Part shown: positions 10,547 through 21,560 of the stretch, piece by piece | Layout: each line of letters begins with the position of its first letter | Numbering within the stretch: position 1 is the stretch's first letter | Origin: Saccopteryx bilineata | Taxonomy: Eukaryota; Chordata; Mammalia; Chiroptera; Emballonuridae | DNA length: 64,000 bases | Assembly (NCBI RefSeq): GCF_036850765.1 | Contig: NC_089498.1 | Location: 74,998,305-75,062,304 of the forward strand | Direction of reading: 5' to 3' | Translations under genes and position numbers: made by a program | The notes under the pieces: generated by a model | What the model was told of the DNA's origin: nothing | The model's database searches: none | What the model saw: the letters and a program-made list of their open reading frames with translations, nothing else

Positions 10547-10855
10547 TTATATTGTCACCTTGCTGAATTCATTTATCAGGTCCAGTAGTTTTTTGACTGA
10601 GACTTTAGGGTTTTCTATGTACAGTATCATATCATCAGCAAATAATGATAGTTTTACTTCTTCTTTTCCAATTTGGATACCTTTTATCTCTTCTTCTTGT
10701 CTGATTACTGTGGCTAGGACTTCCAGAACTATATTCAATAAGATTTGTGAAAGGGGGCACCCCTGCCTTGTTCCTGATTTTAAGGGTATTTCTTTTAATT
10801 TTTGCCCATTGAGTATGATGTTGGCTTTGAGTTTGTCATAGATGGCCTTTATCAT
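10547..10855 (-). pseudogene. L1 ORF2 reverse transcriptase core fragment
   Basis: Contains GTRQGCPLS and [15 protein letters not shown]. The FADD motif carries the two catalytic aspartates of L1 reverse transcriptase and is intact here. Stops upstream and downstream show the protein as a whole is not made. Confidence 0.92.
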
Positions 10856-11901
10856 GTTGAGGTATGATACTGTATCCCCACTTTGCTGAGAGTTTTGATC
10901 ATAAATGGGTGCTGAATTTCATCGAATGCTTTTTCTGTATCTATTGCTATTATCATGTGATTTTTATTTTATTTTTTGTGTTAAATCACATTGATTGCTT
11001 TGCGGATATTGTACCAGCCTTGTCTCCCTAGAATAAATCCTATCTGATCATGATGTATGATTTTTTTTCATGTATTGCTGGATCCGGTTTGCTAATATTT
11101 TGTTGAGAATCTTAGCGTCTAAATTCATCAGGGATATTGGTCTATAATTTTATTTCTTTGTAGTGTCTTTGCCTGGTTTTGGAATCAGTATTATGCTCAT
11201 CTCATAAACGGATTTAGGAATTCTTCTCTCCTCTTGAAGTTTTTGAAATAACTTGAGAAGGATAGGAGTTAGTTCTTTGAATATTTGATAAAATTCATCT
11301 GTGAAACCATCTGGCCCACGACTTTTGTTTGTTGGGAGTGTTTTGATAACTGTTTCATCTCATTTGATGAAATCAGTCTGTTTAGGTTTTCTGATTCTTC
11401 TATATTGATTTTTGAAAGATTATATATTTCGAGGAATTTGTTCATTTCATCTAGGTTGTCTAATTTTATGGCATACAGTTCTTCATAGTTTTTTTCTTAC
11501 CATCCTTTTTATTTCTGCTGTGTCAGTTGTTACTTCTTTATTCCCATTTCTAATTTTATTTATTTGAGTCATCTCTCTTTTTTTCTTGGTGAGTCTGTTT
11601 AAAGGTTCATCAATTTTGTTTACCTTTTCAAAGAACCAGCTCTTGGTGTATTGATCCTCTGTATTGTTTTTTAGCCTCTATGTCATTGATTTCTGCTTTG
11701 ATCTTTATTATTTCCTTCCTTCTACTTTCTCTGGGTTTTACTTGCTGTTCTTTTTCTAGTTCTTTTAGATGCAGGGTTCAATTGTTTATTTGAGCTTTTT
11801 CTAGCTTCTTAAGGTATGCCTGTAGTGCTGTAAACTTCATTCTCAGGATTGCTTTTGCTGTGTCCCATAAATTTTGAGTTGTATGTTTGTTTTCATTTGT
11901 T

Positions 11902-12108
11902 TCAAGGAAATTTTTTTATTTCTTCCTTGATCTCACTGTTAACCCTTTCATTATTTAACAACATGCTATTTAGTTTCCAAGTGTTTGAGTGTTTTTCATT
12001 TTTCCTATCGTAGTTGATTTCTAGTTTCATGCCATTATGATCTGAGAAGATGCATGATATGAGTTCAGTCTTCTTAAATTTTTTGAGACTTATTTTGCGT
12101 CCTAGCAT
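11902..12108 (-). pseudogene. L1 ORF2 endonuclease-region fragment
   Basis: Contains ISCIFSDHNGMKLEINYDRK, matching the end of the L1 endonuclease domain; the SDH triad (Ser-Asp-His), part of the active site in APE-type endonucleases, is present. The frame is interrupted on both sides. Confidence 0.85.
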
Positions 12109-12866
12109 GTAGTCTATCCTAGAGAATGTACCATGAGCACTTGAAAAGAATGTATATTCTGCTGCTTTAGGGTGAAAGGTTCTGAAGATATCTATTGAAT
12201 TCTTTTGATCTAGTGTGTCCTTTAAGTCTGCTGTTTCTTTGTTAATTTCTTTCTTCAGGATCTAACCAGTGATGTTAGTGGTGTATTAAAATCCCTTACT
12301 ATTATAGTATTGCTGTTGATTTCACCCTTTATGCCTATCAAAATCTGCTTTATATATTTAGTTGCTCTTATATTAGGTGCATAGATATTTATAACGGTTA
12401 TATCTTCCTGTTGGATTGCTCCCTTTATCATTATGTAGTGACCTTCTTTACCCCTTACTATAGCCTTTGTTTTAAAGTCTATTTTGTCTGATATAAATAT
12501 TGCTACCCCAGCTTTTCTTTATTTCCATTTGCATGAAATATTGTTTTTCATCTCTTTATTTTCAGTCTATGTGTATCTTTTGTTTTGAGGTTTGCTCTTG
12601 CAGACGGCCTATGTACGAGTCTTGTTTTCTTATTTATGCAAATACCCTATGTCTTTTGATTGGAGCTTTTAATGCATTTACATTTAAGGTTATTATTGAT
12701 ATGTAGTTGTTTATTACCATTGTATTCTTTAAATCTACATTCCTCTTTTACTAGATTCCCCCCCCCCCTTTGTTCTGTTTATAGCAGGCCCCTTAACATT
12801 TCTTGTAGTATTGGTTTGCTTGTAAGGAATTCCTTGAGTTGTTTTTTTTTGGTAAGCTTTTTATTT

Positions 12867-12877
12867 CTCCTTCAGTT

Positions 12878-12927
<50 letters not shown>
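12867..12927. repeat. (TATC)n microsatellite at a SINE tail
   Basis: About 11-12 uninterrupted TATC units (about 12880-12927). They begin at the 3' (A-rich) end of the minus-strand SINE 12881-13247, immediately after that SINE's target duplication at 12867-12880. Expansion from the SINE tail is the simplest origin. Confidence 0.9.
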
Positions 12928-12929
<2 letters not shown>

Positions 12930-13247
12930 ACAGAGACAGAGAGAATCAGAGAGAGGGATAGATAGGGACAAACAGGAACGGAGAGAGATGAGAAGCTTCA
13001 ATCATCACTTTTTCGATGCAACACCTTAGTTGTTCATTGATTACTTTCTTATATGTGCCTTGACCATGGGCCTTCAGCAGACCGAGTAACCCTTTTTCAA
13101 GCCAGTAACCTTTGGTCCAAGGTGGTGAGCTTTGCTCAAACCTGATGAGCCCACACTCAAGCTGGCAATCTTGGGGTCTCGAACCTGGGTCCTCTGCATC
13201 CCATTTCGATGCTCTATCCCCTGCGCCACTGCCTGGTCGGGCAGGCT
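12881..13247 (-). mobile_element. tRNA-derived SINE (type B, GTGGCGCAGTGGATAGAGC head)
   Basis: Minus-strand copy with a CCGACCAGGCAGTGGCGCAG-like head, a GAGACCCCAAGATTGCCAGC-like body and the conserved 'CATATAAGAAAGTAATCAAT' segment. Flanked by a 14-bp duplication CTCCTTCAGTTTTA (12867-12880) and CTCCTTCAATTTTA (13248-13261). Inserted into the L1 at 8609-14637; the tail is a tetranucleotide repeat. Confidence 0.92.
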
Positions 13248-13444
13248 CTCCTTCAATTTTAAATGATAGCCTTGCTGGATAGAGAAGTCTTGGTTGTAGG
13301 CTCTTGTTTTGCATTATTTTGAATATTTCTTGTCATTTCCTTCTGGCCTCTAATTTTTCTGTTGATAAGTTAGATGTCATCTTTATTGGGGCACCTCCCT
13401 AAGTAATAGACTGCTTTTCTCTTGCAGCTTTTAGTATTCTTTTT

Positions 13445-13810
13445 TTAATGTCTTAATTTTTGTATTTTAATGATGATGTGTCTTGGTGTTGGCCTTTTTG
13501 GGTTCATTGTTAATGAAACTCTCTGTGTTTCTTGAACTTGTGTGACTTTTTTCTTCATCAGTTTAGGGAAGTTTTCAGCTATGATTTGTTCAGTCAGATT
13601 CTCTATCCTTTGTTCTTTCTCTTCTCCTTCAGGAACCCCTATGATGTGGATGTTATTTCTCTTGTTGTCACAGAGTTCTCTTAGAGTTTCCTCAGACTTT
13701 TTGACCCTCTTTTTGGTGCTCTGCTTCCGTGCTTTTATCTTGTCCTCTAACTCACTGATTCGATCCTCAGCTTCATCCATCCTGCTTTTAATTCCTTTCA
13801 GTGTGGTCAT
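13445..13810 (-). pseudogene. L1 ORF1 fragment
   Basis: A 121-residue reverse frame with a heptad-like N-terminal stretch (MDEAEDRISELEDKIKA, coiled coil), then NNIHIIGVPEGEEKEQ (RRM region) and RPTPRHIIIKI (start of the C-terminal RNA-binding domain). L1 ORF1p is a trimeric RNA chaperone. The C-terminal domain is cut short. Confidence 0.92.
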
Positions 13811-13879
13811 TATTTCTGATATTGTATTTGTCTTTTCTGACTCAATCTTTTTTATTATTTCAATGTCATTTTTTTATTA

Positions 13880-14215
13880 TTTCTTTTTTTTTTTTTTTTT
13901 TTTTACAGAGGCAGAGATAGACAGGGACAGACAGGAACGGAGAGAGATGAGAAGCATCAATCATCAGTTTCTTGTTGTGCGCGTTGCGACTTCTTAGTTG
14001 TTCATTGATTGCTTTCTCATATGTGCCTTGACCGTGGGCCTTCAGCAGACCGAGTAACCCCCTGCTGGAGCCAGCGACCTTGGGTCCAAGCTGGTGAGCT
14101 CTTTGCTCAAGCCAGATGAGCCCGCGCTCAAGCTGGCGACCTCGGGGTCTCGAACCTGGGTCCTTCCGCATCCCAGTCCGACGCTCTATCCACTGCGCCA
14201 CCACCTGTTCAGGCA
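13880..14215 (-). mobile_element. tRNA-derived SINE (type B)
   Basis: Minus strand; begins with a T-run (poly-A tail) at about 13882-13904 and ends with a GTGGCGCAGTGGATAGAGCG-type head. Inserted in the 5' part of the L1 in a low-complexity ATTTTTTTATTATTTC-like target that is repeated on both sides, so exact edges are uncertain by a few bases. Confidence 0.9.
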
Positions 14216-14654
14216 ATTTTTTTTATTATTTCAATGTCATTTTTTTTATTCTTGCTATCTCTCTATTTAAGTGCTCGTTATATCCATCCATTGTTGCTCT
14301 AAGATCTTTGAGCATCCTAACAATCATTATTTTAAACTCTGCATCTGGTAATTTGGTTATATTTGTCTCATTCAAATCTTTTTTCTGGGGATTTCTCTTG
14401 TTGATTCATTTGGGTTGCATTTCTCTGCCTTCCTATTTTGTCTGTGTATAAGAAGTGTGTGGCCACAGGAGTTCGATGGGTGTGGCGTCTGTGTTCCCTT
14501 TGTGTGTTCTATTTGCAGGCCCGCCACCCCCTCTGCTGCGGCCTCGGGCATTCCAGCATGGCGTTGCTGGCGCCTGTCCGCTGTGGTGGTCGCTGTGGCT
14601 TTCGCCCCCACCCCTGTGGGTGGGACTGCGTTCACTTTCATAACTATTATATAA

Positions 14655-14835
14655 AAGATTATATTTATTGATTTTAGAGAGAGAAGAGAAAGAAAGGAGG
14701 AGTAGGAGTGTGAAGCATCAATTCATAGTAGTGGCTTCTTGTGTGTGCTTTGATTGGGCAAGCCATAGGTTTTGGACCTGCAGCCTCTGCATTTCAGGTC
14801 GACACTTTATCTACTCTGCCACCACGGGTTAGGCA
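14655..14835 (-). mobile_element. old short tRNA-derived SINE
   Basis: Minus-strand, diverged and short: TTATTGATTTTAGAGAGAGA tail, GAAGCATCAATTCATAGTAG segment, then a head reading GCCTAACCCGTGGTGGCAGA in reverse. No target duplication recognised. Confidence 0.75.
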
Positions 14836-15704
14836 AGTGTCATAAACTCATAAACTGTTTTAATGCTAGAGGCACAAGGATGGGCAAGACATATATATTG
14901 GGGCTGAGATTTAAGCCTCAGTCTGGCTAGAATTAAAGCCATACTGTGCTGGTGTCAGTGTGGGTGCTCCTTCCTTTTCATCTCCTGCTCCTTCAGCCAT
15001 GTTTCTTTCTCTGTAATCTATGGCAGTTTCCTTCCAAGAGATCTCACCCTGCTTCCTTCTGCTTTTCTTAAATGTTTCTCTACTCCCTTCCTAGGTATTA
15101 GCTAATAAGGGTCTAAGATACAAAGGGATCTTTGTAATTCATTTTAGGATTCTAAAAAGTTCCACTTAGTAGAGCTGATAATTTCTGAACATTGCTTCTA
15201 TGTCAGTCAGATGCTTTTATAACAGTGTATAGTGTACCACAAAAGCAGCCCTTCAGACAAAATACCATCTCCATTGTACAGATGAGAAAACCAGGACCTG
15301 GAAACGTGAAGAACCTGGAGCCATTCAGAAGATGTCTGTCAAAACTCCTACTCTTAGTGCGATGCTGCGCTGAGGGAGATGCCTCTGAAGTGGTCATCTG
15401 GCCAGGAGACAGCGACAAAAAAGGCTGTAACTGGCTGTGTCTTTTTTTTCCTTATGGCCGTTTTGTGGGAGCACTTAGACCTATCTGAGAGAGTTGGGAA
15501 AGGTTTCACAGGGAGGCCTTGCTTAAGCTGAAATATGAGGAAACGTGTGGGGGACTGAAAGGAGAGGACCACATTCCAGGCAACCAGGATCTGACATGAC
15601 AGCATGAGGAAGAAAGACAGTTTTGAGAAACAGCTAGTAGTTTGTTATAGCTGGACTATGGGCAAGAATAGCTAAAGATTAGGCTGGACAGTAGTAGTGA
15701 TATC
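14836..15704. other. unique intronic sequence
   Basis: No supported gene or clear repeat. Short frames (for example 15192-15488 plus) lack recognisable motifs and splice context. Confidence 0.5.
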
Positions 15705-15985
15705 AATAGTAATTAATGTTTATCAAGTATACCATGTGCCAAGCACTTTATTTAGATAATTTCACTTCATTCTGGTGACACCCTATGAGTAGGTACTATT
15801 ATCCTTGTTTTACAGATAGTGAAACTGAGTTACCTCAGAGTGGTTAAGTGATTTGCCCAGGATCACAGCTGGTAAGTGACACACAGCTAGTAAATGACTT
15901 GCCTAGGATCATATACCTAGCTAGTGACATACCTTGCATATAAACCCAAGCCGTCTGGCTCCAGAGCCTCTCTCTTAGCCACTGT
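15705..15985 (-). repeat. MIR SINE
   Basis: Reverse-complement MIR with the full order of landmarks: CATGTGCCAAGCACTTTATT, AGTAGGTACTATTATCC, TTTTACAGATAGTGAAACTG, TTGCCCAGGATCACAGCTGG and CCGTCTGGCTCCAGAGCC. The CACAGCT-GTAA-TGACTTGCC segment is partly duplicated (about 15850-15910), making this copy longer than usual. Confidence 0.9.
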
Positions 15986-16286
15986 GAGACAATTGGACTG
16001 TGTAGGAACTTGTGAAGGAGTTGAAATTTTATTATGCAACCCAGTGGTTTTTAAAAATTCAATTCACAGTAGAAGTACATTTTATATCATGACCTAGCAT
16101 GTGCATGTGCATGTGTGTGTAAAACTAAAAAAAGTTTTTTAAAGCTTTATTTTTATTATGTATGAGAGTCATACATGATGGTTTCTGTTCTCCTTTGTTA
16201 AAGAATACTGGTTGGAATCCACTTAAATTGGTTTTACAATTTAAGCTGCTGTTTGGAAAAATCCTGCTAGTCAATAGGTGAGCGTC

Positions 16287-16485
16287 GGCCTGACCTGTGG
16301 TGGCGCAGTTGATAAAACGTTGACCTGGAAATGCTGAGGTCGCCGGATCGAAACCCTGGGCTTGCCTGGTCAAGGCACATATGGGAGTTGATGCTTCCAG
16401 CTCCTCCCCCCCTTATCTCTCTCTGTCTCTCTCCCCTCTCTCTCTCTCCTCTCTAAAATGAATAAATAAAAAAAAATTAAAAAAA
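16287..16485 (+). mobile_element. tRNA-derived SINE (type C, CTGACCTGTGGTGGCGCAG head)
   Basis: About 200 bp: CTGACCTGTGGTGGCGCAG head, GCTGAGGTCGCCGGATCGAA (B-box region), a CT-rich tract, AATGAATAAATAAA, then poly-A. Perfect 14-bp target duplication AATAGGTGAGCGTC (16273-16286 and 16486-16499). The perfect duplication suggests a young insertion. Confidence 0.95.
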
Positions 16486-16499
16486 AATAGGTGAGCGTC

Positions 16500-17480
16500 T
16501 GGAGAATTAATTTCAAGTAGGGGAATCACATGATTAGGTTTGTACTTTTAGGTTGGGCCCAGTGGCAGCAGTGTGAAGAGGAGGGGACCAGAAAGGCAGA
16601 GAGATCAGTAAAGGGTATCCTAATGGACCAGGTAAAAGATTCCTGAACTAGGGCAGGATCATTGGGGATAGAGAAAAGGGAAATTTAGGAAGTAGAATTG
16701 GTAGATCTTGGTGACTGGATGGGGACTATGAGCTAGTATCAGGTAGAAAGACAATTTAATTCAGGCCTATCTGACTATTCTTCAGGCACTGAAACTTTGT
16801 GTTTCTTTTTACAGTCATGTTAAATATACTGCTTCCTTCTCTTTTCTATGCCTCTACTTTTGTATATAAAAATGTGCTGACCTGGTTTAATTATTTTTAA
16901 ATGATTTTTAAATTCATGTATCAAATTAGATGCCCATCTTACCCCCACATTCTTGCCTCCACTCTCCTGCCCCATACCATCAGACTCTGGAAGATTTGCA
17001 CAACAGTATGAAAAAGTTCACAAGGCATAATGAACATTCAACAAATCTTTGTTGAAAGAGTGTGTTCAATGTTATATTCTTCCAAAGTAGAAACTCTTAA
17101 TGGTATGGTATGTTCATTAATTACTTTTAAGTAATTTTCTTTGGCTTTGTTCTCCTTAGCCTTCCATTTTTGTAATATTTGATTCCTTTTAGCTAATATT
17201 GAACTTTGTATGTATGATTGTCTTTAAAAAAAGCAAACAAAAAAATGAGTCATTCCTATGCATGAAACCTTTTCTCAGTAAAATTTTAGCAATCTTTCCA
17301 CATCGGAAATATAGATGTAAGATTAATACTGTTTTTGCCACTCCAGTTTCTCAAGAGAGGTATATATATCATTGAAAACAAGTTATTTGGAGTAATTCGC
17401 TAGCATTTTAATTGTCTATGTACCTTACTGAATTGCTTTATTTAGAAAGCACATATTCTTTGGTTTTCTAGTTATTATAA
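16500..17480. other. unique intronic sequence
   Basis: Nothing recognised: no coding motif and no clear repeat. AT-rich towards 17480. Confidence 0.5.
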
Positions 17481-17482
17481 TA

Positions 17483-18134
17483 TACTGCTCACAAAAATTA
17501 GGGGATATTTCAAAGTGAATATAAAGTGATTAAAAACATTTGTTTTTTTTTGTTTGTTTTTTTTGTTTGTTTCATTTTTCTGAAGCTGGAAACAGGGAGA
17601 GACAGTCAGACAGACTCCCGCATGCGCCCGACCGGGATCCACCCGGCACGCCCACCATGGGGCGACGCTCTGCCCACCAGGGGGCGATGCTCTGCCCATC
17701 CTGGGCGTCGCCATGTTGCGACCAGAGCCACTCTAGCGCCTGAGGCAGAGGCCACAGAGCCATCCCCAGCGCCCGGGCCATCTTTGTTCCAATGGAGCCT
17801 TGGCTGCGGGAGGGGAAGAGAGAGACAGAGAGGAAAGCGCGGCGGAGGGGTGGAGAAGCAAATGGGCGCTTCTCCTGTGTGCCCTGGCCGGGAATCGAAC
17901 CTGGGTCCTCCGCACGCTAGGCCGACGCTCTACCGCTGAGCCAACCGGCCAGGGAACATTTGTTTTTTTAATTAAACAAGAACATCAGAAAGCAAAAGAC
18001 AAGTCAAAGTTGTTTGATTATGCAAATAAGATGCAGGACCAACTTTTATTTCATTGTGAAAATGCACCATACAAAAGGCTGAAAGTACTGGAGTATCTGC
18101 ACATTTCCTGATCCTCTAATTTTTGTGAGCAGTG
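17483..18134 (+). mobile_element. Tc1/mariner-like MITE, copy 1 (interrupted by a SINE)
   Basis: Terminal inverted repeats: TACTGCTCACAAAAATTAGG at the left, and CCTCTAATTTTTGTGAGCAG then TG at the right, both flanked by TA (17481-17482 and 18135-18136), the mariner target dinucleotide. Removing the nested SINE (17550-17954 plus duplicated target) leaves about 230 bp with no ORF. A second, inverted copy is at 29601-29834. Confidence 0.88.
17550..17954 (-). mobile_element. tRNA-derived SINE (type A, subfamily with 22-bp internal duplication)
   Basis: Minus-strand copy with intact A- and B-box regions and a T-rich tail containing TTTG units. Perfect 15-bp target duplication AACATTTGTTTTTTT (17535-17549 and 17955-17969). 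The body carries a tandem duplication (GCAGAGCATCGCCCCCTGG followed by GCAGAGCGTCGCCCCATGG) shared with 41359-41756 but absent from 26771-27142 and 35254-35630. Confidence 0.94.
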
Positions 18135-18384
18135 TAGAAAGATAAGTGTCTATTTGATAACTGACAGTTTTTAAGAGACATTACAGTATCTGCTTTACCA
18201 GAAGAGATTATATTTGCAGTGTAGTTGGTGAACCTTTGGAAATCTTATGGGAGCAAAGGATTGCAGTACCATCACAGAATTTTTTTTAACTTTTGTAGAT
18301 AGTTAAATAAAGAGATAGAAATGATAAAAAGTGTGTGTGTCTCCAGTCTTCAAAATAAAGGTAAGTAATTGAAGAGGATTAGGT

Positions 18385-18510
18385 GCCATGCAGTATAGTA
18401 GAGTTAAGCTCAGGGTTCTCTTCCTTTCTATTCCATTAACTTGCTGTTTGAACTTGGGCAAGTGACTTAACCTTTTTGGTCTCAATAAATAAGGATGCTT
18501 GATTGGGTGA
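18385..18510 (+). repeat. MIR SINE fragment
   Basis: Plus-orientation MIR core: TTGAACTTGGGCAAGTGACT, then TAACCTTTTTGGTCTCA, preceded by a degraded 'gagttaagctcagggttc' segment. Confidence 0.65.
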
Positions 18511-18547
18511 GTCTAAAGGGCTTCTTTAATCCTAAGACATTTGTCAT

Positions 18548-18703
18548 TAAAAATTTTTAAAAATTTATTGATTTTAGCAAGAGAGGAAAGGGAGAGAGAG
18601 AGAGGAACATCCATCTGTTCCTGTGTGTGCCCTGGACAGGGATTGAACCGGCCACCTCTGTGCTTCTGGACGATGCTAACCAACGAAGCTATTTGGCCAG
18701 GGC
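18548..18703 (-). mobile_element. old short tRNA-derived SINE
   Basis: Minus-strand: TTTATTGATTTTAGCAAGAG tail, GAGAGAGGAACATCCATCTG, GGGATTGAACCGGCCACCTC (B box in reverse) and a GGCCAAATAGCTTCGTTGG head in reverse. Diverged; no clear target duplication. Confidence 0.8.
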
Positions 18704-19268
18704 AGACATATGTCATTTTTACATAACACTTTATAAGTAATTTTTATTTTATTTTATTCGATGGTTTGTATAAAACTATAAACTCACGTGTAATGTATTT
18801 GCTTATTTCAAAAGAGTCAAGGGCTTGAAGTGAAGAAAAATAACCTTCCAGTTCCTTTTCAGCAAATTTACATAGTTACTTCTCACATCTTGATGAAGTT
18901 TATCTTGCATTCCTCTTAAACAGGTCATTATGTTTTTAGTCCCATTTTTCTCTTTTGACTTTTTTCCCCCAATCCAAACAAACTGCTGAGTGGGTGGAGA
19001 GGTGAGGGTGTGTTGGGGACTCTAGAGTTGGAGAGATGGGAGAAGAAAAGAAGCTGTTAATGTTGGAGTATTGTGGTAAGATGGGACTATTCTAATAATT
19101 TATTAATGAGTTGTTGCTTGCCAGTCTGAATGTCAAAACCTTTAAAGATTAGTTGCCCATGGTAGTCTGTTCTCTCAAACTTTGTGAACTGAACCTAATA
19201 GTGTCAAGAACATAGGCATTCATTCATTGTTGGAGACATAAGAATCAGTGTGTTAAAAAGTCCTAGAG

Positions 19269-19598
19269 CCTGACCAGGCGGTGGCAAAGTGGATAGAGCA
19301 TCCGACTGGGATGAGGAAGACCCAGGTTCGAGACCCCAAGGTTGCCAGCTTGAGCGCGGGCTCATCTGGTTTGAGCAAAAGCTCACCAGCTTGAGCCCAA
19401 GGTCGCTGGCTCGAGCAAAGGGTTACTCAGTCTGCTGAAGGCCTGTAGTCAAGGCACATATGAGAAAGCAATCAATGAACCACTAAAGTGTTGCAACATG
19501 CAATGAAAAACTAGTGATTGATGCTTCTCATCTCTCCGTTCTGTCTGTCTGTCCCTGTCTATCCCTCTCTAACTCTCTCTGTGTCTCTGTTAAAAAAA
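19269..19598 (+). mobile_element. tRNA-derived SINE (type B)
   Basis: Plus-strand: CCTGACCAGGCGGTGGCAAA head, GGTTCGAGACCCCAAGG B-box region, ATATGAGAAAGCAATCAATG segment, CT-rich tract and poly-A. Target duplication AAAAAGTCCTAGAG at 19255-19268 and 19599-19612. Lies immediately before the second hAT copy. Confidence 0.94.
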
Positions 19599-19626
19599 AA
19601 AAAGTCCTAGAGACCATTGTCTAAAT

Positions 19627-19974
19627 CAGTGATAGTAAACCTGGTCCCTACCGCCCACTAGTGGGCGTTCCAGCTTTCATGGTGGGTGGTAGCCGAGCAA
19701 CCAAAGTATAAATAAAAAGATTTAATTATAGTAAGTTGTTTTATAAAGATTTATTCTGCCAAACTTAGCGAAAATCTGACGTAAAGTACTTGGTAAGTAA
19801 TTATTATTATATGCTTTAACTTGCTGTAACTCTGCTTTATAAATTTTATAAAGTAAAATTACTTCCCTACTTTATAAATCACCATTACTGTGGAACCAGT
19901 GGGTGGTTAGAAAATTTTACTACTAACAGAGATACAAAAGTGGGCGGTAGGTATAAAAAGGTTGACTACCCCTG
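19627..19974 (-). mobile_element. non-autonomous hAT-type DNA transposon, copy 2
   Basis: 348 bp, the reverse complement of the element at 7158-7881 minus its SINE. Ends CAGTGATAGTAAACC and GGTTGACTACCCCTG; 8-bp duplication GTCTAAAT (19619-19626) and GGCTAAAT (19975-19982). Because it is uninterrupted, it gives the native length of the family. No ORF. Confidence 0.9.
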
Positions 19975-19982
19975 GGCTAAAT

Positions 19983-21560
19983 CCTTCAGCCTTTTGGATA
20001 ATGCAGCTGTAGATCCTCTTGTTTTGTGCGTAGATACTACAGTGATGGGAATCGCAGACATAGGAAGAAGGAATTACTTTTGTTTGATTCAGGAAACAGC
20101 TAATAATCTTACAAAGGGTCACAAATTGTGCGGAAACAAGTAGGACTATATAAAATACTAAGTTAAAATAGTAATGAAAAAGACTGTAGTGCTATTATTA
20201 TATGTTATAAGTAATTTAAGAAATTGACATACTGCATTACTGGCAAGAGGGAAGGGTGAAGTGCTAGGTACTGCAGAAGAGAGAAAGAAACTATTTGAAA
20301 GAGGTGCTGCCAGTTCTAGATTCCATACATATATATATTTCCAAAGATGACAGATTTTGGGAGGTGTTTATTTTGGAACTAGTCTTCTATATTTCCAGCT
20401 GCCCGCACTGCATCCTGTATCTTGCACTGCCAGAATTCTGCTAGCTGCCATGAAGTCGGGCTGTGGCAAGTGGCCAAATGTGATAAAACCTTAGTTTTCA
20501 TTTAAAAACCAAGTAGAGATGTTGGAATACTCGAAAAGAAGTAGTTAAAGATAGATTGACTGGAGTAGAAGAAGTAGTAAAAACCTAATGGGAAGATTGA
20601 AAGTTTTTTATTTGCTTTTGATGTAAATGGATTTCTTTTGTAAACAGGAATATTGGCTTATGTTTGTCGCTGTCAGTTTCTCTCTGTTATGCCCCTCCTT
20701 CCTTTATATTTGAGTGCTGGTGCTAGAAGCACTGAATGGACATAATAAATAAGTTTTCTAATCAGGAAAAGGTGGTATTTTTTTTCTTTATGGGATCTAT
20801 ATACTCTGTGTGAATGTCTGTTACATGTATGCATGTTAATATTGGGTTTTGTTTCTTTATGTTGCTCTTGTTTTAACCTCAAAGAAAATGAAATCTTTTT
20901 TTTCTTCGTTTCCAGCTCTGACTTAAGCTTCAAAGCAAAATGTTTTCTAAGTACAATTGAGATGGTAAAACAGAATTATAGTATAACATATTGCAGAATT
21001 TTGGAATATTTGTTTATTAGATGGAGAATTGAACTCCAGTCAGTACTTTCTTTAATTTTAATATCTCATTCTGCATTGGCATTTGAGTCAGAATGAAATC
21101 AAGTCCATAGCTTGGCCAAGTGATGCAAAGTCAGGTGAGCTTTAAATATATAATGGTTTTCTTTTTAATGATTGCTAGAGCTTTTAGCAGTAAAAGGGGG
21201 AAAATGAAAGGCAACTATAATAGATTTCTTGACTAAAATGAGTATTCTTGGTAAGATAAGAAGTAGAGATAAGGTGAGGCCCTGAGTTAAGGATCTGAAG
21301 GTCATTTCACAGCCAGCTTCAGAAGGTAGCAGCACTAGCAAAAGGAAAGACAGAAAATAACTACTTCGGAGCCGGCTGTCAGAGTAGTTCACTTGGAAAG
21401 GCCCATCTATCACTAGAGGGTTTTTTTGGGGTGCTCCGGTGGGGGGCTCAGGAACCCTTCATAAGGAAACTATATTGTGTTTATGCAAACATACAAGGGA
21501 TGTCTATAAAAACAAGTAGAATAATGTATTGTCTTTAGCTTGAGAAATTAAAACTACAAC
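19983..21560. other. unique intronic sequence
   Basis: No supported gene or clear repeat. Short frames only. Confidence 0.5.

Larger units (their letters stand above)
8609..14637 (-). mobile_element. near-complete L1 retrotransposon with two nested SINEs
   Basis: Minus-strand L1 flanked by a perfect 13-bp target duplication TCATAACTATTAT (8596-8608 and 14638-14650). In element order it has a GC-rich 5' UTR part (14637 to about 14230), an ORF1 remnant (13810-13445), ORF2 with endonuclease, reverse transcriptase and C-terminal pieces (about 13300-8929), and a 3' UTR ending near 8609. SINEs interrupt it at 13880-14215 and 12881-13247. ORF2 is broken by many stops and frameshifts. Its span without the SINEs is about 5.3 kb, slightly short of full length and probably truncated within the 5' UTR. 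Confidence 0.93.

Noticed and set aside
10547..10855. Reverse transcriptase motif (FADD) as a possible endogenous retrovirus or novel RT system
   Set aside because: Flanking motifs, target duplications, A-rich tail and ORF1 identify it as L1. No LTR, gag, protease or integrase sequence was seen anywhere in the window.
15192..15488. 98-residue plus-strand frame in unique sequence
   Set aside because: No domain, no splice context and no compositional sign of coding; within the range expected by chance.
17526..17939. 137-residue frame rich in Pro/Arg, with similar frames near 7.5, 24.0, 33.2, 41.4 and 42.0 kb
   Set aside because: All are the same frames through type A SINE copies, whose GC-rich body lacks stops. 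Shared similarity is due to the repeat.
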